From Collinsella sp. AF08-23 (GTDB lineage: Bacteria; Actinomycetota; Coriobacteriia; Coriobacteriales; Coriobacteriaceae), in contig NZ_QUHV01000013.1 in NCBI RefSeq assembly GCF_003479805.1, forward strand, positions 13,657 to 65,739: a stretch of DNA of 52,083 bases. The letters are read 5' to 3'. Made by a program: the position numbers and the translations under genes. The stretch's first letter is position 1; each line of letters begins with the position of its first letter. Below are positions 8,028 through 15,845 of the stretch, piece after piece. The notes under the pieces were generated by a model that was not told the origin of the DNA, made no database searches, and saw only the letters and a program-made list of their open reading frames with translations.

Positions 8028-9365
8028 ATGAAGTACTTCGGAACCGACGGCTTCCGCGGCGAGGCGGGCACGACCCTCACGGTCGAGCACGCGTATAAGA
8101 TTGGTCGCTACGTAGGTTGGTACTACGGCGCGCGCCAGAACCGCAAGGCCCGCGTCATTGTGGGCAAGGATACGCGCCGCTCGAGCTACATGTTCGAGTC
8201 CGGTCTCGTTTCTGGATTGGTCGCTTCCGGTGCCGATGCGTACATGCTCCACGTCATCCCCACGCCGGGCGTTGCGTACGAAACCATCGACGGCCGCTTC
8301 GACTGCGGCATCATGATCTCGGCGAGCCACAACCCCTATACCGATAACGGCATCAAGCTCATGAACAGCGAAGGCTGCAAGATGGACGAGGAAGTCCTTG
8401 AGCTCATCGAGGACTACATCGACGGCAAGAGCGAGATCCCGTTCGCCTCGGGCGATGAGATTGGCTGCACGGTCGATTACATGCAGGGCCGCAACCGCTA
8501 CATCGCGCATCTGATCGCCAGCGCGAATTTCTCTCTGCAGGGCGTGAAGGTCGGCCTGGACTGCGCGAATGGCTCCGCCTCCTCGGTGGCAAAACCCGTG
8601 TTCGACGCCCTTGGCGCCGATGTCCGTATCATCAACAATGCGCCCGACGGCTTCAACATCAACGTCGACTGCGGCTCCACGCATATTGAGCGTCTGCGCC
8701 GTCATGTGGTCGAGCAGGGCCTTGATGTGGGCTTTGCCTATGATGGCGATGCCGACCGCTGCCTGGCGGTCGATGATCGCGGTAACGTGGTCGACGGTGA
8801 CCTGATCCTGTATGTGTGCGGCACTTACCTGCACAAGCACGGCCGTCTCACCGCCGGCACCGTGGTTCCCACGGTCATGAGCAATCTCGGTCTGTTCCGC
8901 GCGCTCGACCGTGCCAACCTCAAGTACGAGACTACGCCGGTGGGCGACAAGTACGTCACCGCCTGTATGCGCGAAAAGGGCTATAGCCTTGGCGGCGAGC
9001 AGTCGGGCCATGTCATCTTTGGCGATATCGAGACTACGGGAGACGGCATCATGACGTCCCTGCGCATCATGGAGGTCATCCGAGCCGAGCGCATGAAGCT
9101 CTCCGAGCTGTGCGCCCCGGTCAAGATCTTCCCGCAGGTGCTCGTCAACGTGCGCAGCGAGCGCAAGGCCGAGCTCGATGAGTGCAAGCCCGTGTGGGAC
9201 GCCGTTCGCGCGGCAGAGGAGGAGCTGGGCGAGCGTGGTCGCATCCTCGTTCGCACCTCCGGTACCGAGCCGCTTGTGCGCGTGATGGCCGAGGCAGAGA
9301 CGCAGGAGGCGGCACAGGCCGCCGTCGACTCGATCGTTGCCGTGGTCCAGCGCGAGCTCCCCTAA
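8028..9365 (+). CDS. glmM: Phosphoglucosamine mutase
   Basis: This enzyme interconverts glucosamine-6-phosphate and glucosamine-1-phosphate, feeding UDP-GlcNAc and peptidoglycan synthesis. The start at ATG 8028 is chosen because GGAAGG (8015-8020) sits seven bases upstream and the protein then opens MKYFGTDGFRGEAG. An ATG at 8022 is too close to that site. The 445 residues match the family. ISASHNP places the phosphoserine at S100; the metal loop DGDADR, the substrate loop GGEQSGH and the C-terminal phosphate loop RTSGTEP are all intact. It sits between rpsI and a PTS EIIA, two genes before nagB, which works on the same hexosamine phosphate pool. Confidence 0.97.
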   Translation: MKYFGTDGFRGEAGTTLTVEHAYKIGRYVGWYYGARQNRKARVIVGKDTRRSSYMFESGLVSGLVASGADAYMLHVIPTPGVAYETIDGRFDCGIMISASHNPYTDNGIKLMNSEGCKMDEEVLELIEDYIDGKSEIPFASGDEIGCTVDYMQGRNRYIAHLIASANFSLQGVKVGLDCANGSASSVAKPVFDALGADVRIINNAPDGFNINVDCGSTHIERLRRHVVEQGLDVGFAYDGDADRCLAVDDRGNVVDGDLILYVCGTYLHKHGRLTAGTVVPTVMSNLGLFRALDRANLKYETTPVGDKYVTACMREKGYSLGGEQSGHVIFGDIETTGDGIMTSLRIMEVIRAERMKLSELCAPVKIFPQVLVNVRSERKAELDECKPVWDAVRAAEEELGERGRILVRTSGTEPLVRVMAEAETQEAAQAAVDSIVAVVQRELP

Positions 9366-9385
9366 GCGAGCCCTGGTTTCCGGGA

Positions 9386-9415
9386 TTGGTTTTCGGTCTC
9401 ACAGTTCGGTAGAAT
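9386..9415 (+). promoter_or_regulatory. Promoter of the PTS EIIA gene
   Basis: TTGGTT (9386-9391) and TAGAAT (9410-9415) are separated by 18 bases, 32 bases before the EIIA start codon. A good match to a housekeeping promoter. Confidence 0.6.
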
Positions 9416-9446
9416 GGAGAGACATGGGGGACCTCAAAGGAGTTAG

Positions 9447-9944
9447 ATGTTCGACAGATTTCTCAAGTCGCTTAACGTGAACGCTCGCACGAGCGTACTG
9501 ACCTCGCCCCTGGCGGGCCATGTTATCCCGCTTTCGGAAGTCTCTGACCAGATGTTCGCCAAGGGCTTGCTTGGTCAGGGCGTGGCCATCCGGCCCACGG
9601 GCAATCGCGTGGTGGCCCCGTCCGATGGTAAGATCGAGGCGATCTTCCCCACGGGGCATGCGGTGGCGATCCATACCGCAGAAGGCCTCGACGTACTCAT
9701 CCACGTTGGCCTGGAGACGGTTAGGCTCGATGGCAAGCATTTCAAGGTGAACGCGTCCGTGGGAGATGCAGTGCATCGCGGTGACGTGCTCATAGAGTTT
9801 GACGGAGAGGCCATCGCAGCCGAGGGCTATGACGTCACGGTGCCGATCCTTATCTGCAATTCTGCGGAATATGCCAGCATTAAGGGATCGGAAGGAGCGG
9901 ATGTCGAGGAGCTCGACCAGCTCATCACCGTTCGTTCGCGGTAA
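9447..9944 (+). CDS. crr: PTS glucose-family EIIA component (Crr-like)
   Basis: A stand-alone 165-residue cytoplasmic phosphocarrier that takes phosphate from HPr and passes it to glucose-superfamily EIIB domains. The active-site histidine is H86 in VLIHVGLETV, and the second conserved histidine is H71 in FPTGHAV. The SPLAGHVIPLSEV opening and KGLLGQGVAI block are typical EIIA-Glc sequence. AAAGGAG precedes the ATG. The gene is single, with its own promoter and terminator. The EIIBC at 38277-39728 has no IIA domain and is a plausible partner. Whether it also regulates other transporters as in enteric bacteria cannot be told from the sequence. Confidence 0.92.
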   Translation: MFDRFLKSLNVNARTSVLTSPLAGHVIPLSEVSDQMFAKGLLGQGVAIRPTGNRVVAPSDGKIEAIFPTGHAVAIHTAEGLDVLIHVGLETVRLDGKHFKVNASVGDAVHRGDVLIEFDGEAIAAEGYDVTVPILICNSAEYASIKGSEGADVEELDQLITVRSR

Positions 9945-9975
9945 CGGGGCCCGATGGGGCAATTGGAATGACAAA

Positions 9976-10006
9976 CCCGCCAGGAGTTTCTCTTGGCGGG
10001 TTTTCC
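9976..10006 (+). terminator. Terminator after the EIIA gene
   Basis: CCCGCCAGGAG pairs with the CTTGGCGGG arm ending at 10000, with a T run (10001-10004). It sits 32 bases after the EIIA stop codon. Confidence 0.85.
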
Positions 10007-10033
10007 TTAGCTTGAGGGCATGCGAGGCCATAC

Positions 10034-10061
10034 TTGCATTTCCTCGCGCAACCTTCACAAT
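10034..10061 (+). promoter_or_regulatory. Possible nagB promoter
   Basis: TTGCAT (10034-10039) and CACAAT (10056-10061) with a 16-bp spacer. The -10 box is weak. If used, it gives nagB a leader of about 165 nt (see 10068-10231). Confidence 0.4.
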
Positions 10062-10067
10062 AGAAGT

Positions 10068-10231
10068 GCTGGGGCGAACGCGTCCGAGTCGCCGTGGACG
10101 GGCAGGGGCCTCGACACGGTGGGGATTTTGACATACGCGCCCTCGCCCTGGACGGTGCGCGTCTCACGTTGGTTGCGGCCGACGGGGCCGCATGTGCCGG
10201 GACTGGATGTCCCGGAGGAAAGGAGCGCGTC
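10068..10231 (+). promoter_or_regulatory. Long structured nagB leader
   Basis: About 164 nt lie between the candidate promoter and the nagB start. A GCGGCC/GGCCGC hairpin occupies 10175-10191. A second one, CCGGGAC (10197-10203) with GTCCCGG (10209-10215), has its last two Gs inside the ribosome-binding site GGAGGAAAGG (10214-10223). That overlap could allow control of translation. No known riboswitch class was recognised. Confidence 0.35.
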
Positions 10232-10960
10232 ATGCGTATCGTTCACGCCGCCGACTATGAGGATATGAGCCGAAAGGCGGCAAATCTCATTGCCGCTCAG
10301 GTTGTCATGGATCCCTGCTGCGTCCTGGGTCTTGCCACCGGTTCCACGCCCATCGGCACCTATCAGAACCTCATCAAGGCCTATGAGGCGGGCGACCTGG
10401 ACTTCTCTCAGGTGAGCACTTATAACCTGGACGAGTATCGCGGCCTGTCCCACGACGATCCCCAGAGCTACCATTACTTCATGAAGGAGAACCTGTTCGA
10501 TCACATCAACATCGATCAGGCCAACACCCATGTGCCGGACGGCTCCAACCCCGATGCCGAGGCCACGTGTGCCGAGTACGACCGTATGGTCGAGGAGGCC
10601 GGCTACCCCGACCTGCAGCTCCTGGGCATTGGCAACAATGGCCACATTGGTTTCAATGAGCCCGACTCCTGCTTCTCCAAGGGCACGCACTGCGTCGACC
10701 TCACCGAGAGCACCATCGAGGCCAACAGCCGCCTGTTCGACAACATCGAGGACGTTCCTCGTCAGGCATACACCATGGGCATCCACACCATCATGAACGC
10801 CTACATGGTGCTCGTAATCGCTAATGGCGAGAAGAAGGCTCAGGCCGTGCACGATATGTGCTTTGGCCCCATCCAGCCTTCCTGCCCGGCTTCTATCCTG
10901 CAGCTGCACCCCAATTGCGTGGTCATCGCCGACGACGCGGCCCTGTCGCTCTGCAAGTAA
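10232..10960 (+). CDS. nagB: Glucosamine-6-phosphate deaminase
   Basis: It converts glucosamine-6-phosphate to fructose-6-phosphate and ammonia, sending amino sugars into glycolysis. The protein has 242 residues, the normal size, when started at the ATG at 10232 after GGAGGAAAGGAG. The phosphate loop LATGSTPIG, catalytic aspartate motif NLDEYRGL and histidine motif GIGNNGHIGFNEP are intact. An enzyme for amino-sugar catabolism fits an organism with a secreted fucosidase, since mucin and milk glycans yield GlcNAc. No nagA was found in the window. Confidence 0.97.
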   Translation: MRIVHAADYEDMSRKAANLIAAQVVMDPCCVLGLATGSTPIGTYQNLIKAYEAGDLDFSQVSTYNLDEYRGLSHDDPQSYHYFMKENLFDHINIDQANTHVPDGSNPDAEATCAEYDRMVEEAGYPDLQLLGIGNNGHIGFNEPDSCFSKGTHCVDLTESTIEANSRLFDNIEDVPRQAYTMGIHTIMNAYMVLVIANGEKKAQAVHDMCFGPIQPSCPASILQLHPNCVVIADDAALSLCK

Positions 10961-10979
10961 TCTTCGCTGCATTGCCCTT

Positions 10980-11011
10980 GGGCCTCGGCTTGCGCGCCGA
11001 GGCCCTTTTTT
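10980..11011 (+). terminator. Terminator after nagB
   Basis: GGGCCTCGGC (10980-10989) pairs perfectly with GCCGAGGCCC (10996-11005) and six Ts follow. It lies between the convergent genes nagB and hisE. Confidence 0.93.
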
Positions 11012-11053
11012 GACTGTGCTGACGCCTGGACGCCTGCGGGCGAATGACGGGGA

Positions 11054-11371
11054 CTATTTCATCCGGGCATTGAGTTCGCCGGCGAGTTCATCGAGCGAGA
11101 TGCCGTAGCGTTCGAGGGTCACGAGCAGGTGATATACCAGGTCGCCCGCCTCATAGCGGATGTGATCGTGATCGCGATCCTTGCAGGCCATGATGATTTC
11201 GCTGGCCTCCTCGGCGAGCTTTTTAAGCAGCTCGTCCTCGACATCCGTGAGCAGGCGCGCCGTATAGCTCTCCTGAGGAGAGACATCGCGGCGCGCGTGG
11301 ATGGTAACGGCCAGCCCCTCGAGGGTCTCGCCGATGTTGCCGGGTTGTACGTTGGCAGTTCTGACTCCCAT
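11054..11371 (-). CDS. hisE: Phosphoribosyl-ATP pyrophosphatase
   Basis: It catalyses the second step of histidine synthesis, releasing pyrophosphate from phosphoribosyl-ATP. The protein has 105 residues with a normal HisE core: the helix KKLAEEASEIIMA carries the metal-binding glutamates, and RYEAGDLVYHLLV is the second conserved helix. It is the last gene of the his operon, 71 bases after hisI. In many bacteria hisI and hisE are fused; here they are separate. The first 30 residues are more variable and may be an extension. Confidence 0.95.
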   Translation of the reverse strand: MGVRTANVQPGNIGETLEGLAVTIHARRDVSPQESYTARLLTDVEDELLKKLAEEASEIIMACKDRDHDHIRYEAGDLVYHLLVTLERYGISLDELAGELNARMK

Positions 11372-11442
11372 ATGGGTCTCCTATTTGATAATGCGATGAC
11401 GTGGGACGGCGATTCGCCGTTGCGTCGCGCCGACGGATGGCG

Positions 11443-11766
11443 TTATTCCGCCCCGACTGTGTTGAAGAAACAGGTGCGGTTGCCGGTATGGCACGCGGGG
11501 CCGGGCGAGTCGACGAGCGCGAGCAGCGTATCGGCGTCGCAATCGGCTCGCAGCTCGATCACACGCTGCACGTTGCCGCTGGTAGCGCCCTTGTTCCAGA
11601 GCTCCTGCCGACTGCGGCTCCAAAACCAGGTGGTGCCCGTCTCGAGCGTGAGGCGCACCGACTCTCGGCTCATCCAGGCGACCATGAGCACCTCGCCCGT
11701 ATCGTGCTGCTGCACCACGCAGGTGATGAGGCCGCGGTCGTCAAATCGCAGGTCATCGATGTTCAT
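11443..11766 (-). CDS. hisI: Phosphoribosyl-AMP cyclohydrolase
   Basis: Third step of histidine synthesis: opens the adenine ring of phosphoribosyl-AMP. The 107-residue protein has the metal-binding DCDADTLL motif, the [12 protein letters not shown] block, and the zinc cysteines in the C-terminal [11 protein letters not shown] stretch. Its ATG overlaps the hisF stop by one base (TGATG), which indicates translational coupling. Confidence 0.96.
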   Translation of the reverse strand: MNIDDLRFDDRGLITCVVQQHDTGEVLMVAWMSRESVRLTLETGTTWFWSRSRQELWNKGATSGNVQRVIELRADCDADTLLALVDSPGPACHTGNRTCFFNTVGAE

Positions 11767-12548
11767 CAGAAGTCCAATCTCACGGGAATGCCCTGGGCGG
11801 CCATGTATTCCTTCACCTGGCGGATTGAGTAGGTGCCAAAGTGGAAGACGCTTGCGGCGAGTACAGCATCGGCCTCGCCCTCGAGTACACCCTCGGCGAA
11901 GTGCTCGAGCGTGCCCACGCCGCCTGAGGCGATCACAGGAATGGACACCGCGCGTGCCACGGTGCGGGTGAGCGATAGGTCGAACCCGGCTTTCGTGCCG
12001 TCGCGGTCCATGCTGGTGAGCAAGATCTCACCAGCCCCGCGGCGAGCTGCTTCCTCTGCCCAGGCAACGGCGTCGATGCCAGTGGGGGTGCGTCCACCGG
12101 CAAGGTACACCTCCCATCGATCGGCACCGGGCGCTCCGGGCTTGCCCACGCGCTTGGCATCGATCGCCACCACAACGGCCTGGCTGCCGAATGCGGCCGC
12201 GGCTTGCGTGATGAGATCGGGATCGCGCACCGCAGCCGAATTAACCGAGACCTTGTCGGCGCCGGCGGCAACCATGGTGCGCATGCCGGGAAGGTCGCGG
12301 AATCCGCCGCCCACGGTGTAGGGGATGGCGAGTTCGGCGGCGGCGTGGGCCGCCATGTCGATAGTCGTGGCACGGTTGTCGCTCGTGGCAGTGATGTCGA
12401 GGAAAACCACCTCGTCGGCACCCTCGCGGTCGTAGGCGGCGGCGAGCTCGATGGGATCACCGGCGTCGCGCAAGTCGACGAAGTTCACGCCCTTGACCAC
12501 ACGCCCGTCGCGCACATCAAGACAGGGAATAACACGTTTGGTGAGCAT
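11766..12548 (-). CDS. hisF: Imidazole glycerol phosphate synthase, cyclase subunit
   Basis: HisF uses ammonia from HisH to form imidazole glycerol phosphate and AICAR. The 260-residue TIM barrel is full length. The first catalytic aspartate is D11 in [10 protein letters not shown]; the second lies in [13 protein letters not shown]. Phosphate-binding loops VGGGFRD and ASGGVGT are visible. It follows hisA by three bases and its stop overlaps hisI. Its partner HisH is encoded two genes upstream at 13409-14140. Confidence 0.97.
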   Translation of the reverse strand: MLTKRVIPCLDVRDGRVVKGVNFVDLRDAGDPIELAAAYDREGADEVVFLDITATSDNRATTIDMAAHAAAELAIPYTVGGGFRDLPGMRTMVAAGADKVSVNSAAVRDPDLITQAAAAFGSQAVVVAIDAKRVGKPGAPGADRWEVYLAGGRTPTGIDAVAWAEEAARRGAGEILLTSMDRDGTKAGFDLSLTRTVARAVSIPVIASGGVGTLEHFAEGVLEGEADAVLAASVFHFGTYSIRQVKEYMAAQGIPVRLDF

Positions 12549-12551
12549 GGT

Positions 12552-13292
12552 CTACCTCCCAGTCGCCGCATCGAGCGCCTGCTCGAGCGTGAAGGAGCCC
12601 TCGTACAGGGCACGTCCGGTAATGGCTCCCTCGATGACCTCCGGTCCGGCGGCGGCAAGGGACCGTATGTTCTCAAGCGTCGAGATGCCGCCCGAGGCGA
12701 CTACGGGAAATCCGGCCACCCTGGCGACCGAGCGATACGCATCGACATCGATGCCCGTCTGCATGCCGTCGCGGGCGATGTCGGTGAACACGAGATGTTT
12801 GAATCCCAGCGAGGCGAGTTCGGACACGACTTCGTCGCAGCTGCGCCCAACACCGTCGCGCCAGCCGTTGACCTTGACCTGCCCGTCGCGGGCAGCGACG
12901 TCTGCAACGAGCAGCTCTCCAAATCCATGCGCTGCGACCTCGGCAAACCCGGGTTCAGTGACCAAGACGGTGCCGAGGGCGATGCGCTTGGCACCCGCCG
13001 CGGCGAGCTGGTCGATGCGTGCGAGGGAGCGGACGCCGCCGCCGACGTCAATCGATAGTCCCTCTATGGAGCAAATCGAGCGAATCGCGCGCATGTTCGC
13101 GGCGCAAGCGCCGTCGTCTTCGCCGAACGCCGCGGAGAGGTCGACGACGTGGATCCAACGCGCGCCCGCTTGCGAGAATTCGCGTGCGATGGCGACGGGG
13201 TCGTCGGAATAGACCTTCATGCGGCTGCGGTCGCCTCGTTCGAGGCGTACGACTTTGCCGTCAATCAGGTCGATGGCGGGAAAGAGGATCAC
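12552..13292 (-). CDS. hisA: ProFAR isomerase
   Basis: HisA carries out the Amadori rearrangement of ProFAR to PRFAR. The frame is open upstream, but the GTG at 13292 is the start: AGGAGG lies six bases before it and the protein then begins with the canonical ILFPAIDLIDGKVVRL. This gives 246 residues, the usual length. D8 and the aspartate of DIARDGMQTG are the catalytic pair. Phosphate loops DVGGGVR and ASGGIST are present. A gap of 116 bases separates it from hisH. Confidence 0.95.
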   Translation of the reverse strand: MILFPAIDLIDGKVVRLERGDRSRMKVYSDDPVAIAREFSQAGARWIHVVDLSAAFGEDDGACAANMRAIRSICSIEGLSIDVGGGVRSLARIDQLAAAGAKRIALGTVLVTEPGFAEVAAHGFGELLVADVAARDGQVKVNGWRDGVGRSCDEVVSELASLGFKHLVFTDIARDGMQTGIDVDAYRSVARVAGFPVVASGGISTLENIRSLAAAGPEVIEGAITGRALYEGSFTLEQALDAATGR

Positions 13293-13408
13293 GAGGGGCC
13301 TCCTCGGTAGAGGGTGGATGATGTGGCGCGAGCGTGGTGGGGTGCGACGCGGGGGATGCGGTGCGGGCGATGCGAAGAGGTGCACCTCCCGGGGCACGCT
13401 GTGAGCTC

Positions 13409-14140
13409 CTAGGAGCACAGGCGCACGAAGTTGCGAAGAATCGCGTGCCCATGCGCGGAGGACTTCTCGGGGTGGAACTGGCAGCCGAAGACGCTGCCGC
13501 GCGCCGCAACGGAGGCGAAGTTGCGTGCATAGTGCGTGACGCCCGCCACGTCGTCCTCATTGACGTCGGCCCCGAGGGCATAGGAGTGGGTGAAGTAGAC
13601 ATTCGACCCCTCGGCGAACCCCTCCAGCAAGGGACACGGGCGTCCGTGCTCGGTAAGGTGCACCTGATCCCAGCCCACATGGGGAACCTTGAGACGTGCC
13701 GATTCGAGCCGCGTGCAGCTGCCGGGAAGCACGGCGAGCCCGCGCACCCAGCGCGTCCCGTCAGCCTCGAAAATCGATCCGGCATCGAGGCCCGTGCCGC
13801 GGGGGTCGGGTGCGGGGACGGTTGGCGCGTCTGCGGGAACGCCCTCGTCACCGCGTTCGAAAAGTAACTGCAGCCCCAGGCATATGCCTAAAAACGGCGT
13901 GCCCTTACCGCCGCGTGTGGCTTCGATCACGGCGCGGTCCTGACCGTGTTCGGCCATGTACGAGATCGCGTCGTAAAACGAGCCGACGCCCGGCAGGACG
14001 ATGCCATCGGCGCTCGCGATCGCATCGGGGTCATCGGACGCGAAGGCATGCGCCCCCGCGCGCGTGAGCCCGCGCACGACGCTCGACAGATTGCCTTTGT
14101 GGTAGTCGACCACCACGATGCTCGGTTCGTTCACGGGCAC
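13409..14140 (-). CDS. hisH: Imidazole glycerol phosphate synthase, glutamine amidotransferase subunit
   Basis: HisH hydrolyses glutamine and channels ammonia to HisF. The class I amidotransferase triad is visible: the cysteine of GICLGLQLLF and the His and Glu of QFHPEKS near the C-terminus. The opening IVVVDYHKGNLSSV is typical. At 243 residues it is longer than most HisH proteins (about 200). The extra length is an insert in the middle, rich in P, D and G (GVPADAPTVPAPDPRGTG), just after the cysteine loop. hisB lies five bases upstream. Confidence 0.95.
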   Translation of the reverse strand: MPVNEPSIVVVDYHKGNLSSVVRGLTRAGAHAFASDDPDAIASADGIVLPGVGSFYDAISYMAEHGQDRAVIEATRGGKGTPFLGICLGLQLLFERGDEGVPADAPTVPAPDPRGTGLDAGSIFEADGTRWVRGLAVLPGSCTRLESARLKVPHVGWDQVHLTEHGRPCPLLEGFAEGSNVYFTHSYALGADVNEDDVAGVTHYARNFASVAARGSVFGCQFHPEKSSAHGHAILRNFVRLCS

Positions 14141-14145
14141 CTCCC

Positions 14146-14745
14146 TTACAGCGAGCCCTTGGTGGAGGGCACGCCGTTCACGCGGGGGTCGAGTTCGCAG
14201 GCGTAGCGCATCGCGCGGCCGGCCGCCTTGAAGGCTGCCTCGATGATGTGGTGCGAGTTCGCTCCGGCGAGCTCGCGTACGTGTAGCGTCACGCGCGCGT
14301 CACGGGCGAAGGCGTAGAAGAACTCGACGGCGAGCTCGGTGTCAAAGGAGCCCACGCGCTCGGTAGGAATGGGAAGGTCGCAGTACGCCTGCCCGCGCCC
14401 CGAGATATCGACGGCTGCCTGGACGAGCGTCTCGTCCATGGGTATACACACGTCGGAAAAGCGCGTGATGCCCGCTTTGTCTCCGAGCGCCTGGGTGAAT
14501 GCCTGGCCGAGCACGATGCCGGTGTCCTCGACGGTGTGATGTGCGTCGACCTCGATGTCTCCTGTGGCACGGACGGTGAGATCGAACAGGCCATGGCGCC
14601 CGAAGGCGTTGAGCATGTGGTCGAAGAACGGTACCCCGGTATCGATTGAGCAGGTGCCGGTGCCGTCAAGGTTAAGCTCGACGGTGATGTCGGTTTCCCC
14701 GGTGACGCGCGTGACGACGGCGCGGCGGTTGGCGGAATCGGTCAT
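14146..14745 (-). CDS. hisB: Imidazoleglycerol-phosphate dehydratase
   Basis: This manganese enzyme dehydrates imidazole glycerol phosphate. The protein has 199 residues, so it is the monofunctional dehydratase without the phosphatase domain found in enterobacterial HisB. The paired metal-binding histidine motifs are present (DAHHTVED and NSHHIIEAAFKA), as are GVPFFDHML and the acidic MDE motif. A histidinol-phosphate phosphatase (HisN or HisK type) is not visible in the window and must be encoded elsewhere. Confidence 0.97.
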   Translation of the reverse strand: MTDSANRRAVVTRVTGETDITVELNLDGTGTCSIDTGVPFFDHMLNAFGRHGLFDLTVRATGDIEVDAHHTVEDTGIVLGQAFTQALGDKAGITRFSDVCIPMDETLVQAAVDISGRGQAYCDLPIPTERVGSFDTELAVEFFYAFARDARVTLHVRELAGANSHHIIEAAFKAAGRAMRYACELDPRVNGVPSTKGSL

Positions 14746-14760
14746 GGCGATCGGTCCTCC

Positions 14761-15843
14761 TTAAGACAGAAGTTCGGTCAGCGCCGCGATGACGGCGTCG
14801 TTTTCCTCGGGCGTCCCCACGGTGATGCGCAGGCAGTCCTCAAGACCGGCCGCGGAGCTGAAGTCGCGCACGAGGATTGAGTGCTCGTCGCGTAGGCGGT
14901 TGCGGATGGCGGTGGCGTCGGCCATGCGAACCAGCAGGAAGTTCGCGCTGCTCGGCCATACGGTGACGCCGGGAAGCCCCGCTAGGGCGCGTTGCAGCCG
15001 TTCGCGCTCGGCAACGATGGAGGCGGTGAGCGGCTCGAGGGCGCCGCGCTGGCGCACGAGGGCGAGCGCGGCTGCTTGTGTGAGGACGTTGACGGAGTAG
15101 ATTTGGCGAACGGCGGAGAGCGCGTCGATGATGTCCGCGGCGGCCATTACGTAGCCGCATCGCGTCCCGGCCGCACCGTAGGCCTTGGAGAGCGTGCGCA
15201 GGATGACGAGGTTGTCGAGGTGCGCGAGGAGAGGTAGGGCCGAGGCATCCTCACCGGCGAACTCGATATACGCCTCATCCACCATCACCAGACCGTGGCA
15301 CGCGTGGCAGACGCGCTGGATGAGGCCGAGGTCGGCCAGGTCGCCGGTGGGGTTGTTGGGCGAGGTGACAATCACGAGGTCACAGGTGCGCGCGCAGGCG
15401 AGCAGCGCCTCCTCGTCCAAGGTGAGCGTGCGTGGATCGCGGCCCGCAGTGCGGACATTCGTCTCGGTGATCTGGGCGAAGAACGCGTACTCCGAGAAGC
15501 ATGGCGGGCAGATGAGGACGGAGCGATTCCGGCCGCCGAAAGCGAGCAGGAAGTTATAGAGAAGCTCGTCGCCGCCGTTGCCCACGCAGACCTGGGCGCG
15601 CGTGACGTCGTTCGCGGCGGCAATTTCGTCACGTAGCACATCCGACATGGGGTCGGGGTAGCGATTGAGCGGGGTCGCGGCGAGCACCTCGTCCACGGCC
15701 TCGCGGACGCTCGCCGGCAGGGGGTGGGTGTTCTCGTTTGCGGAGAGGTTGATGCGTGTGGCCGTGAAGTTCGGGTCGTACGGCTCGATGGAGCGCAGGT
15801 GCGGCTGCATGAGGCGCTGGGCGCGCGCGGAGAGCTCTGCCAC
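14761..15843 (-). CDS. hisC: Histidinol-phosphate aminotransferase
   Basis: A PLP enzyme that transaminates imidazole acetol phosphate with glutamate. The 360 residues form a standard fold type I aminotransferase. The PLP lysine is in RTLSKAYGAAG; the cofactor contacts SPNNPTGD and VDEAYIEF are present; substrate residues NENTHPLP and NRYPDP lie near the N-terminus. hisD ends two bases upstream, so the genes are tightly coupled. The stretch LRITVGTPEEND at the C-terminus is typical of HisC. Confidence 0.96.
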   Translation of the reverse strand: MAELSARAQRLMQPHLRSIEPYDPNFTATRINLSANENTHPLPASVREAVDEVLAATPLNRYPDPMSDVLRDEIAAANDVTRAQVCVGNGGDELLYNFLLAFGGRNRSVLICPPCFSEYAFFAQITETNVRTAGRDPRTLTLDEEALLACARTCDLVIVTSPNNPTGDLADLGLIQRVCHACHGLVMVDEAYIEFAGEDASALPLLAHLDNLVILRTLSKAYGAAGTRCGYVMAAADIIDALSAVRQIYSVNVLTQAAALALVRQRGALEPLTASIVAERERLQRALAGLPGVTVWPSSANFLLVRMADATAIRNRLRDEHSILVRDFSSAAGLEDCLRITVGTPEENDAVIAALTELLS

Positions 15844-15845
15844 GG

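Noticed and set aside
10068..10231. glmS-type ribozyme or known hexosamine riboswitch before nagB
   Set aside because: The pseudoknot core and conserved bases of the glmS ribozyme are not present.
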